A stretch of 64,000 nt of DNA from Paenibacillus sedimenti (lineage in GTDB: Bacteria > Bacillota > Bacilli > Paenibacillales > NBRC-103111): contig NZ_JACVVD010000001.1 in NCBI RefSeq assembly GCF_014534655.1, positions 558,001-622,000 of the forward strand, given 5' to 3'. Below, in pieces: positions 32,542-41,400 of this stretch (the stretch's first letter is position 1; each line of letters opens with the position of its first letter). The translations under genes and the position numbers were made by a program. The notes beneath the pieces are model-generated. The model was given only the letters and a program-made list of their open reading frames with translations. It was not told the origin of the DNA and made no database searches.

Positions 32542-34146
32542 TCACCTCACCCAAAATCTGATTCTTGTGCCTGCACCCGGCTTGCTGTCAATCTCGAGCG
32601 GATGCTCCTTGCCATAGTGGTAGCTAAGACGCTGTTCAATATTGCGCAGTGCCATGCCTGCGTGTTCTTCCCCATTCTGAAGACGGGCGGTTTCCAATCC
32701 GACCCCGTTATCTTCGACGGTAACGCGCGCATGACGTACTCCACCTTCGATTTCTTCCTTCACGGAAAGCCGGATCACACCAATTCCCTCTATGTTTTTG
32801 ATGCCATGAACGATCGCGTTCTCGACGAGAGGCTGAATGGTAAAAGGGGGAATCTGATGATCCAGTATGCTTTCATCGATATCCGCGGAAAACTCCAGCT
32901 GATCCCCAAGACGGGATTTGTTCAAGCTCAGGTAGGAAATAACCAATTCATATTCATCACGGATCGTAATCATCCTCTGGTTGCCGTTGCCCATATTTTT
33001 GCGCAAAAATTTGGACAAATGCATGACCAACTGGCGGGCCTCTTCCGGCTTGGTCCGGATGAACGATTTAACGGTGTTCAGCACGTTAAACAGGAAATGC
33101 GGGTTCATCTGCGCCTGCAGCGAGCGAATTTCCGCATCGGCCAGCAGCTGCGTCTGCCTCTCGGATTCGACGAATGCATACTGCTGGGAGAGCAGTCCGG
33201 CTAGCGACGCCAGCATGCGTCTGCGATACGGATTATCTTCTTGCTCCCGCTCAAAATACAAGCGGAATTGCCCGATCGGACGCTGATTCGGACTGCCGAT
33301 GAACAGGTCGATCCCATACTTCGTTTTTCTGCCTTCAGCAATCCATGATGAGCCGTCTTTGCTGAAGAAAGCGCCGGCCGCTTTCATTTCCTCATTCAAC
33401 ACTTTGGCGATTTCGCGCACCGCCATATTGAACTCGAGCCGCCACAGCGGCAAGGTCATATCGGCGATTTGCAGCGCTTTATTCGCATGCTCCGCACCGA
33501 TACGATCTTCTTCGCGCTCCATCGTATTGTACAGCACGAAGTAGAGTGCAACGCCTACGCCGTTAGCGAGCATTTGAGGCAAACCAATGAGCGCAACGAG
33601 GTTCAGCGCACTCTCCCAGGGCCTAGCCAGCGCGAGAATAAGCGCCATTTGCAGCGCTTCAGCCATGAAACCGACGAGAAAGGCGAGCTGCACGGAGGCC
33701 ACCTTGCGGAATCGTTTCTTGAATGCGTTGCGGCAAAGTCCCGCCAGGAAACCTTGCAGGATAGGGGCGATCATGCAAGCAAAAGCAACAAAGCCGCCTA
33801 AGCTGTAGCGATGCAAACCGGCCGCAATACCGACGATGAGCCCGCTTTTGGCCCCGCCAAGCAGACCCGCAATGACGACGCCTACCGTTCGTGAATTGGC
33901 GATTGCCGCTGTCGGAGAAACCTCGCCGATCCATGGGGCCGGCCGGTAGGAATATTCCGTAACGGTTACACCGGAGTAGGTGGCAAGAATCGCATAAGCG
34001 GTGAAAAAGAAAAGAAACCGCCACTGGTACGTCTTATCGCCCTGATAGCTCATATAGCTGCGCATCCAACGGCTGCGGGAGAAGGCGAATGCAAGCGCTA
34101 TCAGAAATCCGACCCGCTCGATCATATCGACGAACAATTGCAGCAT
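32542..34146 (-). CDS. LytS-family sensor histidine kinase (BtsS type)
   Basis: The protein is about 534 residues. An N-terminal 5TM-5TMR_LYT membrane sensor (about 1-200, including GGAKSGLIVGIAAGLHRYSL) is followed by a GAF-like segment. The His_kinase box QMNPHFLFNVLNTVKSF and a HATPase domain (VEDNGVGLE) follow. In E. coli the homologous BtsS binds extracellular pyruvate. AAAGGTG with about 10-nt spacing supports ATG 34146 rather than the GTG at 34155. It is co-transcribed with the LytTR regulator. Confidence 0.93.
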   Translation of the reverse strand: MLQLFVDMIERVGFLIALAFAFSRSRWMRSYMSYQGDKTYQWRFLFFFTAYAILATYSGVTVTEYSYRPAPWIGEVSPTAAIANSRTVGVVIAGLLGGAKSGLIVGIAAGLHRYSLGGFVAFACMIAPILQGFLAGLCRNAFKKRFRKVASVQLAFLVGFMAEALQMALILALARPWESALNLVALIGLPQMLANGVGVALYFVLYNTMEREEDRIGAEHANKALQIADMTLPLWRLEFNMAVREIAKVLNEEMKAAGAFFSKDGSSWIAEGRKTKYGIDLFIGSPNQRPIGQFRLYFEREQEDNPYRRRMLASLAGLLSQQYAFVESERQTQLLADAEIRSLQAQMNPHFLFNVLNTVKSFIRTKPEEARQLVMHLSKFLRKNMGNGNQRMITIRDEYELVISYLSLNKSRLGDQLEFSADIDESILDHQIPPFTIQPLVENAIVHGIKNIEGIGVIRLSVKEEIEGGVRHARVTVEDNGVGLETARLQNGEEHAGMALRNIEQRLSYHYGKEHPLEIDSKPGAGTRIRFWVR

Positions 34147-34294
34147 GGTTCTCACACCTTTGAATAATCTGTTAGTAAATGTTTAAAACCTTTTATAAGG
34201 TAATCCTAGCAGAAAATGATTTAACTTGCAGTATGAAATGATATACTAGATAAGGAGATTTACATTTTCTGGATACGTCAAAGGAGAGAAGTCA

Positions 34295-35728
34295 ATGAGC
34301 GCAAATCAATCCTTACTAAGAAGTTTGCCTGAGTCTCAAGGTATTCCAGCAACTGGTGTAACGAGTTTTCTTAAAGAAATTCAAGAAAGCGGTCTGGAGC
34401 TTCACAGTTTCATGCTCGTACGACATGGACATGTTGTTTCGGAAGGCTGGTGGGCGCCTTATTTGCCTGAACGTCCTCATATGCTGTTTTCATTAAGTAA
34501 AAGCTTTACTTCTACAGCCATTGGCTTGTTAGAAGCTGAGGGCCTAATTACGCTGGATGAACGGGTAGTCTCTTTTTTTCCAAAGGAAGCTCCAGCCGAT
34601 ATTTCACCTCATTTATCTGCGATGAGCATTCGGCATTTGCTCATGATGGGAACAGGCCACGCGGAAGACACTTCAGGAAAGATGCAAGTCTCCGATAACT
34701 GGGCAGGTAATTTTTTGCAGCTTCCTGTAGATCATGAGCCAGGGACGCACTTTGTGTACAATAACGGGGCTACCTATATGCTTTCCGCCATTCTACAGAA
34801 GGTAACGGGGATTACATTGCTTGAATACCTTGAACCTCGACTGCTGGAGCCGCTTGGCATCGTGGGCGCAACTTGGGAGAGCTGTCCCCGCGGCATCAAC
34901 ATTGGCGGCTGGGGGATGAAGATTACAACTGAAGATATTGCCAAGTTTGGACAGCTTTATTTGCAAAAAGGACGATGGCAAGGGAAACAGCTCCTTCCTG
35001 AAGCGTGGGTGGAAGCAGCGTCGTCTAAACAAATTGCCAATGGCTCGAATGAGAATTCGGATTGGGCGCAAGGGTACGGCTATCAATTTTGGAGATGCCG
35101 TCACGGGGCATACCGTGGAGACGGCGCATTCGGACAATACTGTATCGTCATGCCTGAACAGGATGCCGTCATCGCGATTACGTCGGGCGTGGGGGATATG
35201 CAGCACGTTCTCGACGTGATTTGGGAACATCTGCTGCCTGCGATGAATGCCGGGGAGCTGCCTGCTGACAGGGAGGCGGATGAGTCGTTGAACAAACTGC
35301 TGAAGGGACTAAGTTTGGAACCTCCAAGAACGGCTGAGCATTCTCCTATGGAAGCAGACATTTCCGGAATTGAGTATGTGCTGGATGACAACGAAGTGGG
35401 GCTTCGAGCGTTTTCATTTGATTTCAAAGAAACACATGTCATCGTTAGCATAGAAAACGATAAGGGCAAGCATGGCGTACACTTTGGCAGAAACGAGTGG
35501 TCCGAGGGTACGTATACGTTGCACATGAGAGAAGCAAATACAGCATTTGGCTCGGCGACATGGCGGGATGCCGATACCCTTGTGTTAACGTTAAGATATG
35601 TGGAGACACCATTCTGTCTAACGATTGTATGTACGTTCCCGGAGGATACCTTTCAATTGCAAATTCACCAGAACGTTTCGTTCGGCGGTGTTGAGCCGAT
35701 AACGATTGTAGGGAAAGTACGCAGCTAA
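34295..35728 (+). CDS. Serine hydrolase of the beta-lactamase/esterase (class C) family
   Basis: The 477-residue protein has an alpha/beta beta-lactamase fold (about 30-320). The nucleophile motif Ser-x-x-Lys is in MLFSLSKSFTST, and the Tyr-x-Asn motif in HFVYNNGATYML. A C-terminal beta-rich domain (about 350-470) resembles those of class C-like esterases. No signal peptide is visible, so it is probably cytoplasmic and an esterase or peptidase rather than a resistance enzyme. AAGGAGAG precedes the ATG. Confidence 0.92.
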   Translation: MSANQSLLRSLPESQGIPATGVTSFLKEIQESGLELHSFMLVRHGHVVSEGWWAPYLPERPHMLFSLSKSFTSTAIGLLEAEGLITLDERVVSFFPKEAPADISPHLSAMSIRHLLMMGTGHAEDTSGKMQVSDNWAGNFLQLPVDHEPGTHFVYNNGATYMLSAILQKVTGITLLEYLEPRLLEPLGIVGATWESCPRGINIGGWGMKITTEDIAKFGQLYLQKGRWQGKQLLPEAWVEAASSKQIANGSNENSDWAQGYGYQFWRCRHGAYRGDGAFGQYCIVMPEQDAVIAITSGVGDMQHVLDVIWEHLLPAMNAGELPADREADESLNKLLKGLSLEPPRTAEHSPMEADISGIEYVLDDNEVGLRAFSFDFKETHVIVSIENDKGKHGVHFGRNEWSEGTYTLHMREANTAFGSATWRDADTLVLTLRYVETPFCLTIVCTFPEDTFQLQIHQNVSFGGVEPITIVGKVRS

Positions 35729-35741
35729 GGAGCCGGTTACA

Positions 35742-35836
35742 TTGAGAATTCTAATCGTTGATGATGAATATCTTGTGAGATTAGGCTTAAGAACAACGAT
35801 TGATTGGCATAAACACGGATTTGAACTGGCTGGAGA
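35742..35836 (+). pseudogene. Truncated YesN-type response regulator (N-terminal remnant)
   Basis: After an AAGGAG site a TTG opens a clear receiver-domain start (LRILIVDDEYLVRLGLRTTI and onward to GFELAGDS). After about 32 codons the homology ends abruptly. The following bases continue, in a different frame, into the end of an enolase-superfamily gene. The regulator therefore lost its phospho-acceptor and DNA-binding parts through a deletion. Confidence 0.85.
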
Positions 35837-36070
35837 CTCGATCTGTGCGTTCCCAATTTCGGTGTGCAGGAATGGTACGGATTTTCCGAAACGATCAGGG
35901 AAGTGTTCCCCGGCTGTCCAGAGCTGAAAGGCGGATATATATATCTGAACGAGGGCACCGGCCTGGGAATCGATATCGACGAGAAGCTGGCCGCCAAATA
36001 TCTATGCACCAACCGTCTTCCCGAGTGGACGCTGGCACGTACGCCGGACGGTACCTCGGCTCGACCGTAG
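35837..36070 (+). pseudogene. C-terminal remnant of a mannonate dehydratase-like (ManD/RspA) enzyme
   Basis: The frame RLDLCVPNFGVQEWYGFSE, then LNEGTGLGIDIDEKLAAKY and LPEWTLARTPDGTSARP, matches the end of D-mannonate/gluconate dehydratases of the enolase superfamily. No start or catalytic barrel is present. It is joined directly to the regulator remnant in another frame, so a deletion removed the regulator C-terminus, any genes between, and most of this enzyme. Confidence 0.85.
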
Positions 36071-36188
36071 GCTGTTGGGTCTTACACCTTGTTAAAAGCC
36101 ATATCTAAAAGGTGCAGGAATCGAGCATTTTGCTACTAAAGTCCGGAAAAACACAATTGCATATAAGATAAAACCACCAACATAGTTT

Positions 36189-36323
36189 GAAGTCCGATTT
36201 TACATAATTGCAGCTTGGTTTGTGCAAGAGGGTGTTCGATGAGCGCAATATTAGCTGGCAAAATCAAACTCCAGCCGCTAACTCCATTTACCATGCTTTT
36301 GCAATTGGGCGAAATCGGACTAC
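36189..36323. repeat. ~135-bp intergenic inverted-repeat element, copy 2
   Basis: The left end GAAGTCCGATTTTACATAAT (36189 on) and right end (complement GTAGTCCGATTTCGCCCAAT, up to 36323) match at 18 of 23 positions and match the ends of copy 1 at 14009-14141. The interiors are only weakly similar. It lies in the 440-bp gap after the remnants. The gap otherwise holds an imperfect CACCTT/AAGGTG hairpin near 36088-36116 and no gene I can support. Confidence 0.75.
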
Positions 36324-36510
36324 GATCAACACAATCGGAACCTAAAGTACTCTCGGTGCGATGTGCTCTAATTTCGATAATTGTACGGCCATAGTTTTTT
36401 CTTGCAGATATATCAAACCGATCCCATCCTAGCTTCGTTACCTTAAATAGGAAAGGCATTCATACAGAATTGAATGATCTTCATCTTATTAAGGAGGCGT
36501 GGTATCACGT

Positions 36511-38193
36511 ATGCGGAATTTTAGAAAATTGATCTTTTCAGCTCTTTTACTGCTAGGTCTTGTCATGGGACTTACCGCCTTGACAGCGGCGGCGGCCGAA
36601 CAAGTGATTGTGAAATCTGAAACCGATGTTGCGGGTGATCTCGGTATTTTGCAAGGGGACGGGAACGGACTCACAGCGGAGTACTTGAGCAAGTCAACCA
36701 CAAGGTTTCAAGCGGCGATCATGTTTCTCAGACTGAAGGGGTTGGAGCGAGAAGCACTCGCTTTTAGCAGCGGACAGGATAATTTTAGAGATGCGAGCCT
36801 TGTGTACAAAGAAGGCCAATCGATTCTTGCCTATTTGAAAGCGCATCCTGAGCTGGGCTGGCAGGGAACTGGTGACAATATGTTCGATCCGCAAGCCGGT
36901 ATCACCGCGCAGGCCTATTACAAAGTCATGCTGGAAGCGCTCGGCTACAAGCAAGGCGTGGATTTTGAGTTCGCCGGGGCGCTTGCTTTTGCGGAGCAAA
37001 AGGGTTTGTCTAAAATCGCCGGCGTGCAGAACATCGTCAACATGAACATAGCAACCGCATCGATCGAGGCATTGGGGGCACCGGTGAAGGGCAGTACCAA
37101 CACTTTGGCAGCTGACTTATCTACAAAGGGGATTCTCTCCTCGAATAAGCTTGATGTGCTTACATACCCTTCCTTGCAACTAAAACAATCTGAAAAACTG
37201 GGCAGCTATCTTTCCGACTCCAAAGGGATGACGCTTTACTATTTTACGAAAGATGTTGCCGACATCAATTCCTGTGTGGGTGACTGTCTCGTCAATTGGC
37301 CGATCTTTTATGATGATCAATTTATAGTACCTGCCGGGTTCAATGCTGCGGACTTCAGCGTTTTCGTACGAAAAGACGGTAAACAACATGTGACTTATAA
37401 AGGCTGGCCGCTATATTATTTCGCGAAAGACCAAAAAGTTGGCGATACGATTGGTGAAGCGGTAGGGAAGGTCTGGTATGTCATTAAGCCTTCTAACGGA
37501 ATCTCTGTTGGGACAAAAGCTGATCTGGGGAACTTTTTGACGGATGCGAACGGGATGGCGCTTTATTATTATGATAAAGATACCAAAGGTGTCAGCAACT
37601 GTTCCGGCAAATGCCTGGAGAAATGGCCGCTTTTCTATGCCGAGCACCTTTCAGCTCCTACTGGTGTGAATCAGGCCGATTTTGGCACGATCATTCGTGC
37701 CGACGGGAAAAAGCAAACGACCTACAAAGGCTTCCCTTTATATTATTGGGTAGACGATAAGAAAATGGGAGACACACTCGGGCAAAATGTCGGAAATGTA
37801 TGGTTCGTTATTGATCCTGTGAAATTCAGCGGTACGAAAGCCGTGAACAGCTCGGTGAAAACAACCAAATCGGATCAGCTCGGCACGTATCTGGTTGATT
37901 CGAACGGTATGGCTTTGTATTTGTTCACGAAGGATAAAGCGGATCCGAATTCATGCGTCGGCCAATGTTTGGTCAACTGGCCAATTTTCTATGATGCAAA
38001 TCTAACCGTATCAGGCGATTTGAACGCAAGCGACTTTGGTGTGTTGACACGAAACGACGGCACGATGCAGAACACTTATAAAGGCTGGCCGCTGTATTAT
38101 TGGATTAAGGATAAGAACCCAGGAGATACGACAGGGCAAAATGTAGGGAAAGTTTGGTTTGTCCTCGACCCGGCAAAAACTGAAAATAGATAG
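36511..38193 (+). CDS. Secreted protein with three tandem Lipoprotein_15/COG4315 repeats
   Basis: The protein is about 560 residues. It has an N-terminal signal peptide (ending near TALTAAAA) and a region of about 200 residues of unknown type. Three repeats of about 100 residues follow, each with GMxLYxxxKD, a CxxxC pair (SCVGDC, NCSGKC, SCVGQC), a WPIFY or WPLFY segment and a YKGxPLYYW or YKGWPLYYF segment. This is the secreted YxFxxD repeat, seen in surface proteins often linked to ECF sigma factors. The paired Cys suggest disulphides or redox/metal binding. ATG 36511 is chosen, with GGAGG 13 nt upstream; a GTG at 36499 is too close. The sigma/anti-sigma genes downstream may control it. Confidence 0.85.
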   Translation: MRNFRKLIFSALLLLGLVMGLTALTAAAAEQVIVKSETDVAGDLGILQGDGNGLTAEYLSKSTTRFQAAIMFLRLKGLEREALAFSSGQDNFRDASLVYKEGQSILAYLKAHPELGWQGTGDNMFDPQAGITAQAYYKVMLEALGYKQGVDFEFAGALAFAEQKGLSKIAGVQNIVNMNIATASIEALGAPVKGSTNTLAADLSTKGILSSNKLDVLTYPSLQLKQSEKLGSYLSDSKGMTLYYFTKDVADINSCVGDCLVNWPIFYDDQFIVPAGFNAADFSVFVRKDGKQHVTYKGWPLYYFAKDQKVGDTIGEAVGKVWYVIKPSNGISVGTKADLGNFLTDANGMALYYYDKDTKGVSNCSGKCLEKWPLFYAEHLSAPTGVNQADFGTIIRADGKKQTTYKGFPLYYWVDDKKMGDTLGQNVGNVWFVIDPVKFSGTKAVNSSVKTTKSDQLGTYLVDSNGMALYLFTKDKADPNSCVGQCLVNWPIFYDANLTVSGDLNASDFGVLTRNDGTMQNTYKGWPLYYWIKDKNPGDTTGQNVGKVWFVLDPAKTENR

Positions 38194-38231
38194 AAGCCTT
38201 CGTTCTATCACAAATTAAACTGACATTCAAG

Positions 38232-38279
38232 CTCCAACCCGCTGCCAATCGGCAGCCGGGTTGGAGTGTTTGTCTTTTT
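38232..38279 (+). terminator. Terminator after the secreted repeat protein
   Basis: CTCCAACCCG-CTGCCAATCGGCAG-CCGGGTTGGAG is a long, nearly perfect nested stem followed by TGTTTGTCTTTTT. Confidence 0.93.
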
Positions 38280-38338
38280 CAGCCCAATCTGTGGTAGACT
38301 GAAAAAAACGTCATTTTCGACTCGGGGAGTGCCGAACT

Positions 38339-38905
38339 ATGCGAAATCGAACAGATGGGGAGCTCATGAAGCTGGTCATGGCCAAAGAGCATCCTGCTTT
38401 GGAAGAACTCTACGATCGTTATGCCAAGCTGGTCTATTCATTTGCCATGAAATCCATGAAGGATGAGCAAGCCGCCAGAGAAATTGTACAATTGGTGTTT
38501 ACACGGCTCTGGACGACGGGAAAAGGTTATGACGCAAGTAAAGGCGGCTTTGTCAACTGGATCATTACGATCACACGCAACATAACTATTGACTACGTTC
38601 GCAAGAACCGCAAGCTGAAAGAAGTGGTCCGATTTGAGCCGCGAGAGTGGGAGCAAGCTTTGATTTCCGGGGAACCTGACCCGGAGTCCGTTTTATCCCG
38701 TAAGTGGATGGGAGAGCAGATTCAACAGGCGTACGTACATTTATCGACGAACCAGATCGAGTTGATCGAACTGATGTACTGGGAAGGGTATTCGTTAAGC
38801 GAAATTGCGACCCAAAAGAATGAACCTGTGGGAACGGTAAAAAGCCGTCTGCACCAATGTTTAAAAATATTGCGCAAGCATCTGACATCATTGAGGGAGG
38901 GATGA
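38339..38905 (+). CDS. ECF sigma factor (SigK-like)
   Basis: The 188-residue protein has sigma region 2 (about 20-90, LYDRYAKLVYSFAMKSMKDE and VNWIITITRNITIDYVRK) and sigma region 4 (about 130-185, LSTNQIELIELMYWEGYSLS and PVGTVKSRLHQCLKILRK). GGGGAG precedes the ATG. The anti-sigma gene begins 4 bp after its stop, the usual ECF pairing. Probable targets are its own operon and the secreted repeat protein. Confidence 0.94.
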   Translation: MRNRTDGELMKLVMAKEHPALEELYDRYAKLVYSFAMKSMKDEQAAREIVQLVFTRLWTTGKGYDASKGGFVNWIITITRNITIDYVRKNRKLKEVVRFEPREWEQALISGEPDPESVLSRKWMGEQIQQAYVHLSTNQIELIELMYWEGYSLSEIATQKNEPVGTVKSRLHQCLKILRKHLTSLREG

Positions 38906-38908
38906 CGT

Positions 38909-39616
38909 ATGAACGAACATGAACCTGTAGACTGCAGCTTTATTATCAACTATTTGACAGGCGAGTGTACGGAGTTGGAACGCGCTTCTTATGAACGGCA
39001 TCTGCGAACCTGTGTCTCATGTCAAGAAGAGCTGCGCGAATTGCAAGCCGTATGGCAAACGCTCCCTTTTCACATGGAAGAAGTGGAAGTTCCGGCGGAT
39101 TTAAAGCAGCAGGTGATGAGATCAATTGGTGTTACAGAACCACCCAAACGCAAACGATCGTTTACGTGGTTATATGGAACTGCTGCTGTTATCGTACTAG
39201 GTATTATGGCGGGAACGTGGTGGAACTACAGCGAGTCTGCCCGATCCAAAGAAGCGGCAAGCGCTTTGCTGCGAAACCCTGCTGAAGTTGTCAATACGTT
39301 TACGTTGAAATCGGCGGATAGTTCGATGCCATCGGCCTTAGGTACGGCATGGATTGTCCAACACGGGGAAGCCTATAATGTCGTCGTTAATCTGTCCGGT
39401 CTTAAGGAAACGCAAGGGGATTGGGCGTATCAAGTTTGGCTGAATCATAACGGGAAGAAATATAACTGCGGGACGCTTCGAGTCGACGATAAAGGCATTG
39501 GCGTACTTAGCTATGATGTTCGTGTTAAAGAATTGCACATTGATTCCATCGGCGTTACGCTGGAGCCGGATCCGAACGGCACCCAGCCGAGGGGGAAAAA
39601 AGTACTCGGTTCTTAA
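38909..39616 (+). CDS. Zinc-binding anti-sigma factor with RskA-type domain
   Basis: The 235-residue protein has an N-terminal anti-sigma domain with the His-x3-Cys-x2-Cys motif (HLRTCVSCQEEL, about 31-42), a single membrane span (about 90-108, YGTAAVIVLGIMAGTWW), and an extracytoplasmic RskA-like domain (WAYQVWLNHNGKKYNCGTL). By family knowledge it sequesters the sigma factor at the membrane until a signal triggers proteolysis or release. Confidence 0.93.
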   Translation: MNEHEPVDCSFIINYLTGECTELERASYERHLRTCVSCQEELRELQAVWQTLPFHMEEVEVPADLKQQVMRSIGVTEPPKRKRSFTWLYGTAAVIVLGIMAGTWWNYSESARSKEAASALLRNPAEVVNTFTLKSADSSMPSALGTAWIVQHGEAYNVVVNLSGLKETQGDWAYQVWLNHNGKKYNCGTLRVDDKGIGVLSYDVRVKELHIDSIGVTLEPDPNGTQPRGKKVLGS

Positions 39617-39704
39617 CGCCAAACGTTTTTAATCCGAATACGAACCCAATCGTATAGGTTGTTCAGTCATAGACTCGAGGCGCAGCCTCAGAAGGAAACT
39701 ACAA

Positions 39705-41336
39705 ATGAAAAGTAAATTTTTAAGGAATATTTATACGTGCGTCCCCTTTTTAATCATCATTTTAATGATTGGAACGATTCACACATGGATGCTCGCTAAA
39801 GAGCAATCGAAACCGTATCCTGAACCGTTCGGTCGAGCTACGGCCCTGCCTCAACCGGCGACCGACGGGGGACCGGTGCAAATTGTCGGCGAAGGCGCCT
39901 TTGCCTACCGGTCAGGAAGCACCCTCATTTACATGAAGGTGAAGGAGGACGGACAGTATGTCTCAGAAACACGGCCCATACCGGATACTGAACTATTCAG
40001 TTCTTACAAGTTAACCGGAAACGAAGCTTTTTGGATCGGGAGCGGGAACAAACTGTACGCGAGTGAGTGGAGTCAAGGCGTTTGGTCGCCAAGGAAAGAA
40101 CTGAGCGGAAGTGCGATAACAGGATTTCAAACCACGAGTGAACCAAATGGCAAAAGGGTGCTGCTCGCTTATAGCGAGCTGGAGCTATATGCGGGTATTT
40201 ATAAAGCGGGAAGAGCTGTTAGCTGGTCGAAACTTGATATCCCGGGCATTAGCCGGGTACAAGGCGTTCTGGATAAAGACGGCAGCATAATCGTTGTCTA
40301 CAGCGCGGGTAAGGATGGCATAGTTTCGATCGGTTATGCGAAACTGGAAGCGGACACGCTGCGGCCTCTACAGGAAGATAAGCTGAAGGATGTGGAGCTC
40401 GCTGCCTTCAACAAAATGGAGGAACTGGAGTTCAGCACATACGGAACATCGATGATAGCTGCTTATAGGATCAGTTCATCTAAATCGGGCAAAAGCTATC
40501 TGCGGATACTGTCCTTTCCGTTGGATCACCCGGTAACGGTGGAAGACCATGAATTGCAAATTCCGGTTACGGCATCCTCCTTATCAGATACGATTTTGCA
40601 TCCGACATTTGCCAAGGCTCCATCCGGCGAGCTATCGCTTCTTGTTTCATCGGTTTACGAAAAGAATCGGCGTCTGACGAGTCAAGAAGTGTACCGGATA
40701 GGTTTCAAAGATGGTAAACCTACCGCTTCGATGCCGATAAGCCAGTCAGGCGGCTTTGCCGAGTATCCGGCGATGACGTTTATCGGAGAGAGTGCTCTTG
40801 TCGTATGGCTTGACCCGATGGGAGACGGGCAATTTCACTTGAATTATGCAACCGATCATCCTGCTTACAAAGAGAGAACGAGCAAGCTGACCACAGACGA
40901 TATTCGTATTGCTGCCCAAACTTTACCGCTGTTATGGGGGATCGGACTGCTCACTGCGTTGCTCGGCTTAAAATGGATCGCTCTGCCCTGCTTGTATTTG
41001 TTCGCATTGATCGGATTCCGCCAGCATCATTACGATTCGCATCCCGGTTTCCACTTCGGTCTGTCTATCGGTATGTACCTGGCGGCTAAAGCGCTCTTTA
41101 TTGGAGACTACCGTAAAGCTACGGCGCTGCAAGTTATGCCTCCTGCGTTACAGTCTCTTCTCGCGTATTTTGCAATTCTGACACTTTTCGCTGCCATTGC
41201 CTACGCAGTTACGAGAGTATGGAGAAGGGGTTTGGATGAGCGCAAGGTGGGATTAGAGTTTTTCTATTTTGTACTATTGGACGGTTTTATGACGAACTTA
41301 TGGTTTTCATACTTTATGTCCCCGGCTGCACTTTAA
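39705..41336 (+). CDS. Large membrane protein with extracellular repeat-like domain, unknown function
   Basis: The 543-residue protein has an N-terminal membrane anchor (about 10-30). An extracytoplasmic domain of about 370 residues follows, with recurring beta-strand-like segments (AYRSGSTLIYMKV, VLLAYSELELYAG, IIVVYSAGKDGIVSIGYAKL) that suggest a beta-propeller. The C-terminal region (about 405-540) has four to five membrane spans. An AGAAGGAAA site precedes the ATG. It follows the sigma/anti-sigma pair by 88 bp and may belong to the regulon. I do not recognise the family. Confidence 0.75.
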   Translation: MKSKFLRNIYTCVPFLIIILMIGTIHTWMLAKEQSKPYPEPFGRATALPQPATDGGPVQIVGEGAFAYRSGSTLIYMKVKEDGQYVSETRPIPDTELFSSYKLTGNEAFWIGSGNKLYASEWSQGVWSPRKELSGSAITGFQTTSEPNGKRVLLAYSELELYAGIYKAGRAVSWSKLDIPGISRVQGVLDKDGSIIVVYSAGKDGIVSIGYAKLEADTLRPLQEDKLKDVELAAFNKMEELEFSTYGTSMIAAYRISSSKSGKSYLRILSFPLDHPVTVEDHELQIPVTASSLSDTILHPTFAKAPSGELSLLVSSVYEKNRRLTSQEVYRIGFKDGKPTASMPISQSGGFAEYPAMTFIGESALVVWLDPMGDGQFHLNYATDHPAYKERTSKLTTDDIRIAAQTLPLLWGIGLLTALLGLKWIALPCLYLFALIGFRQHHYDSHPGFHFGLSIGMYLAAKALFIGDYRKATALQVMPPALQSLLAYFAILTLFAAIAYAVTRVWRRGLDERKVGLEFFYFVLLDGFMTNLWFSYFMSPAAL

Positions 41337-41356
41337 ACCAAAGCAGTCCAAAAGTA

Positions 41357-41387
41357 AGAACCTGTTGATGTACGACAGGTTCTTTTT
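41357..41387. terminator. Terminator after the large membrane protein
   Basis: AGAACCTGT-TGATGTACG-ACAGGTTCT (perfect 9-bp stem) followed by TTTTA. The opposing acetyltransferase gene ends 14 bp beyond. Confidence 0.9.
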
Positions 41388-41400
41388 ATATGCAAACCAA

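Noticed and set aside
32239..33204. 321-codon plus-strand open frame
   Set aside because: It lies entirely opposite the LytTR regulator and LytS kinase genes. Its product has no coherent domain, and the minus-strand frames carry clear family motifs.
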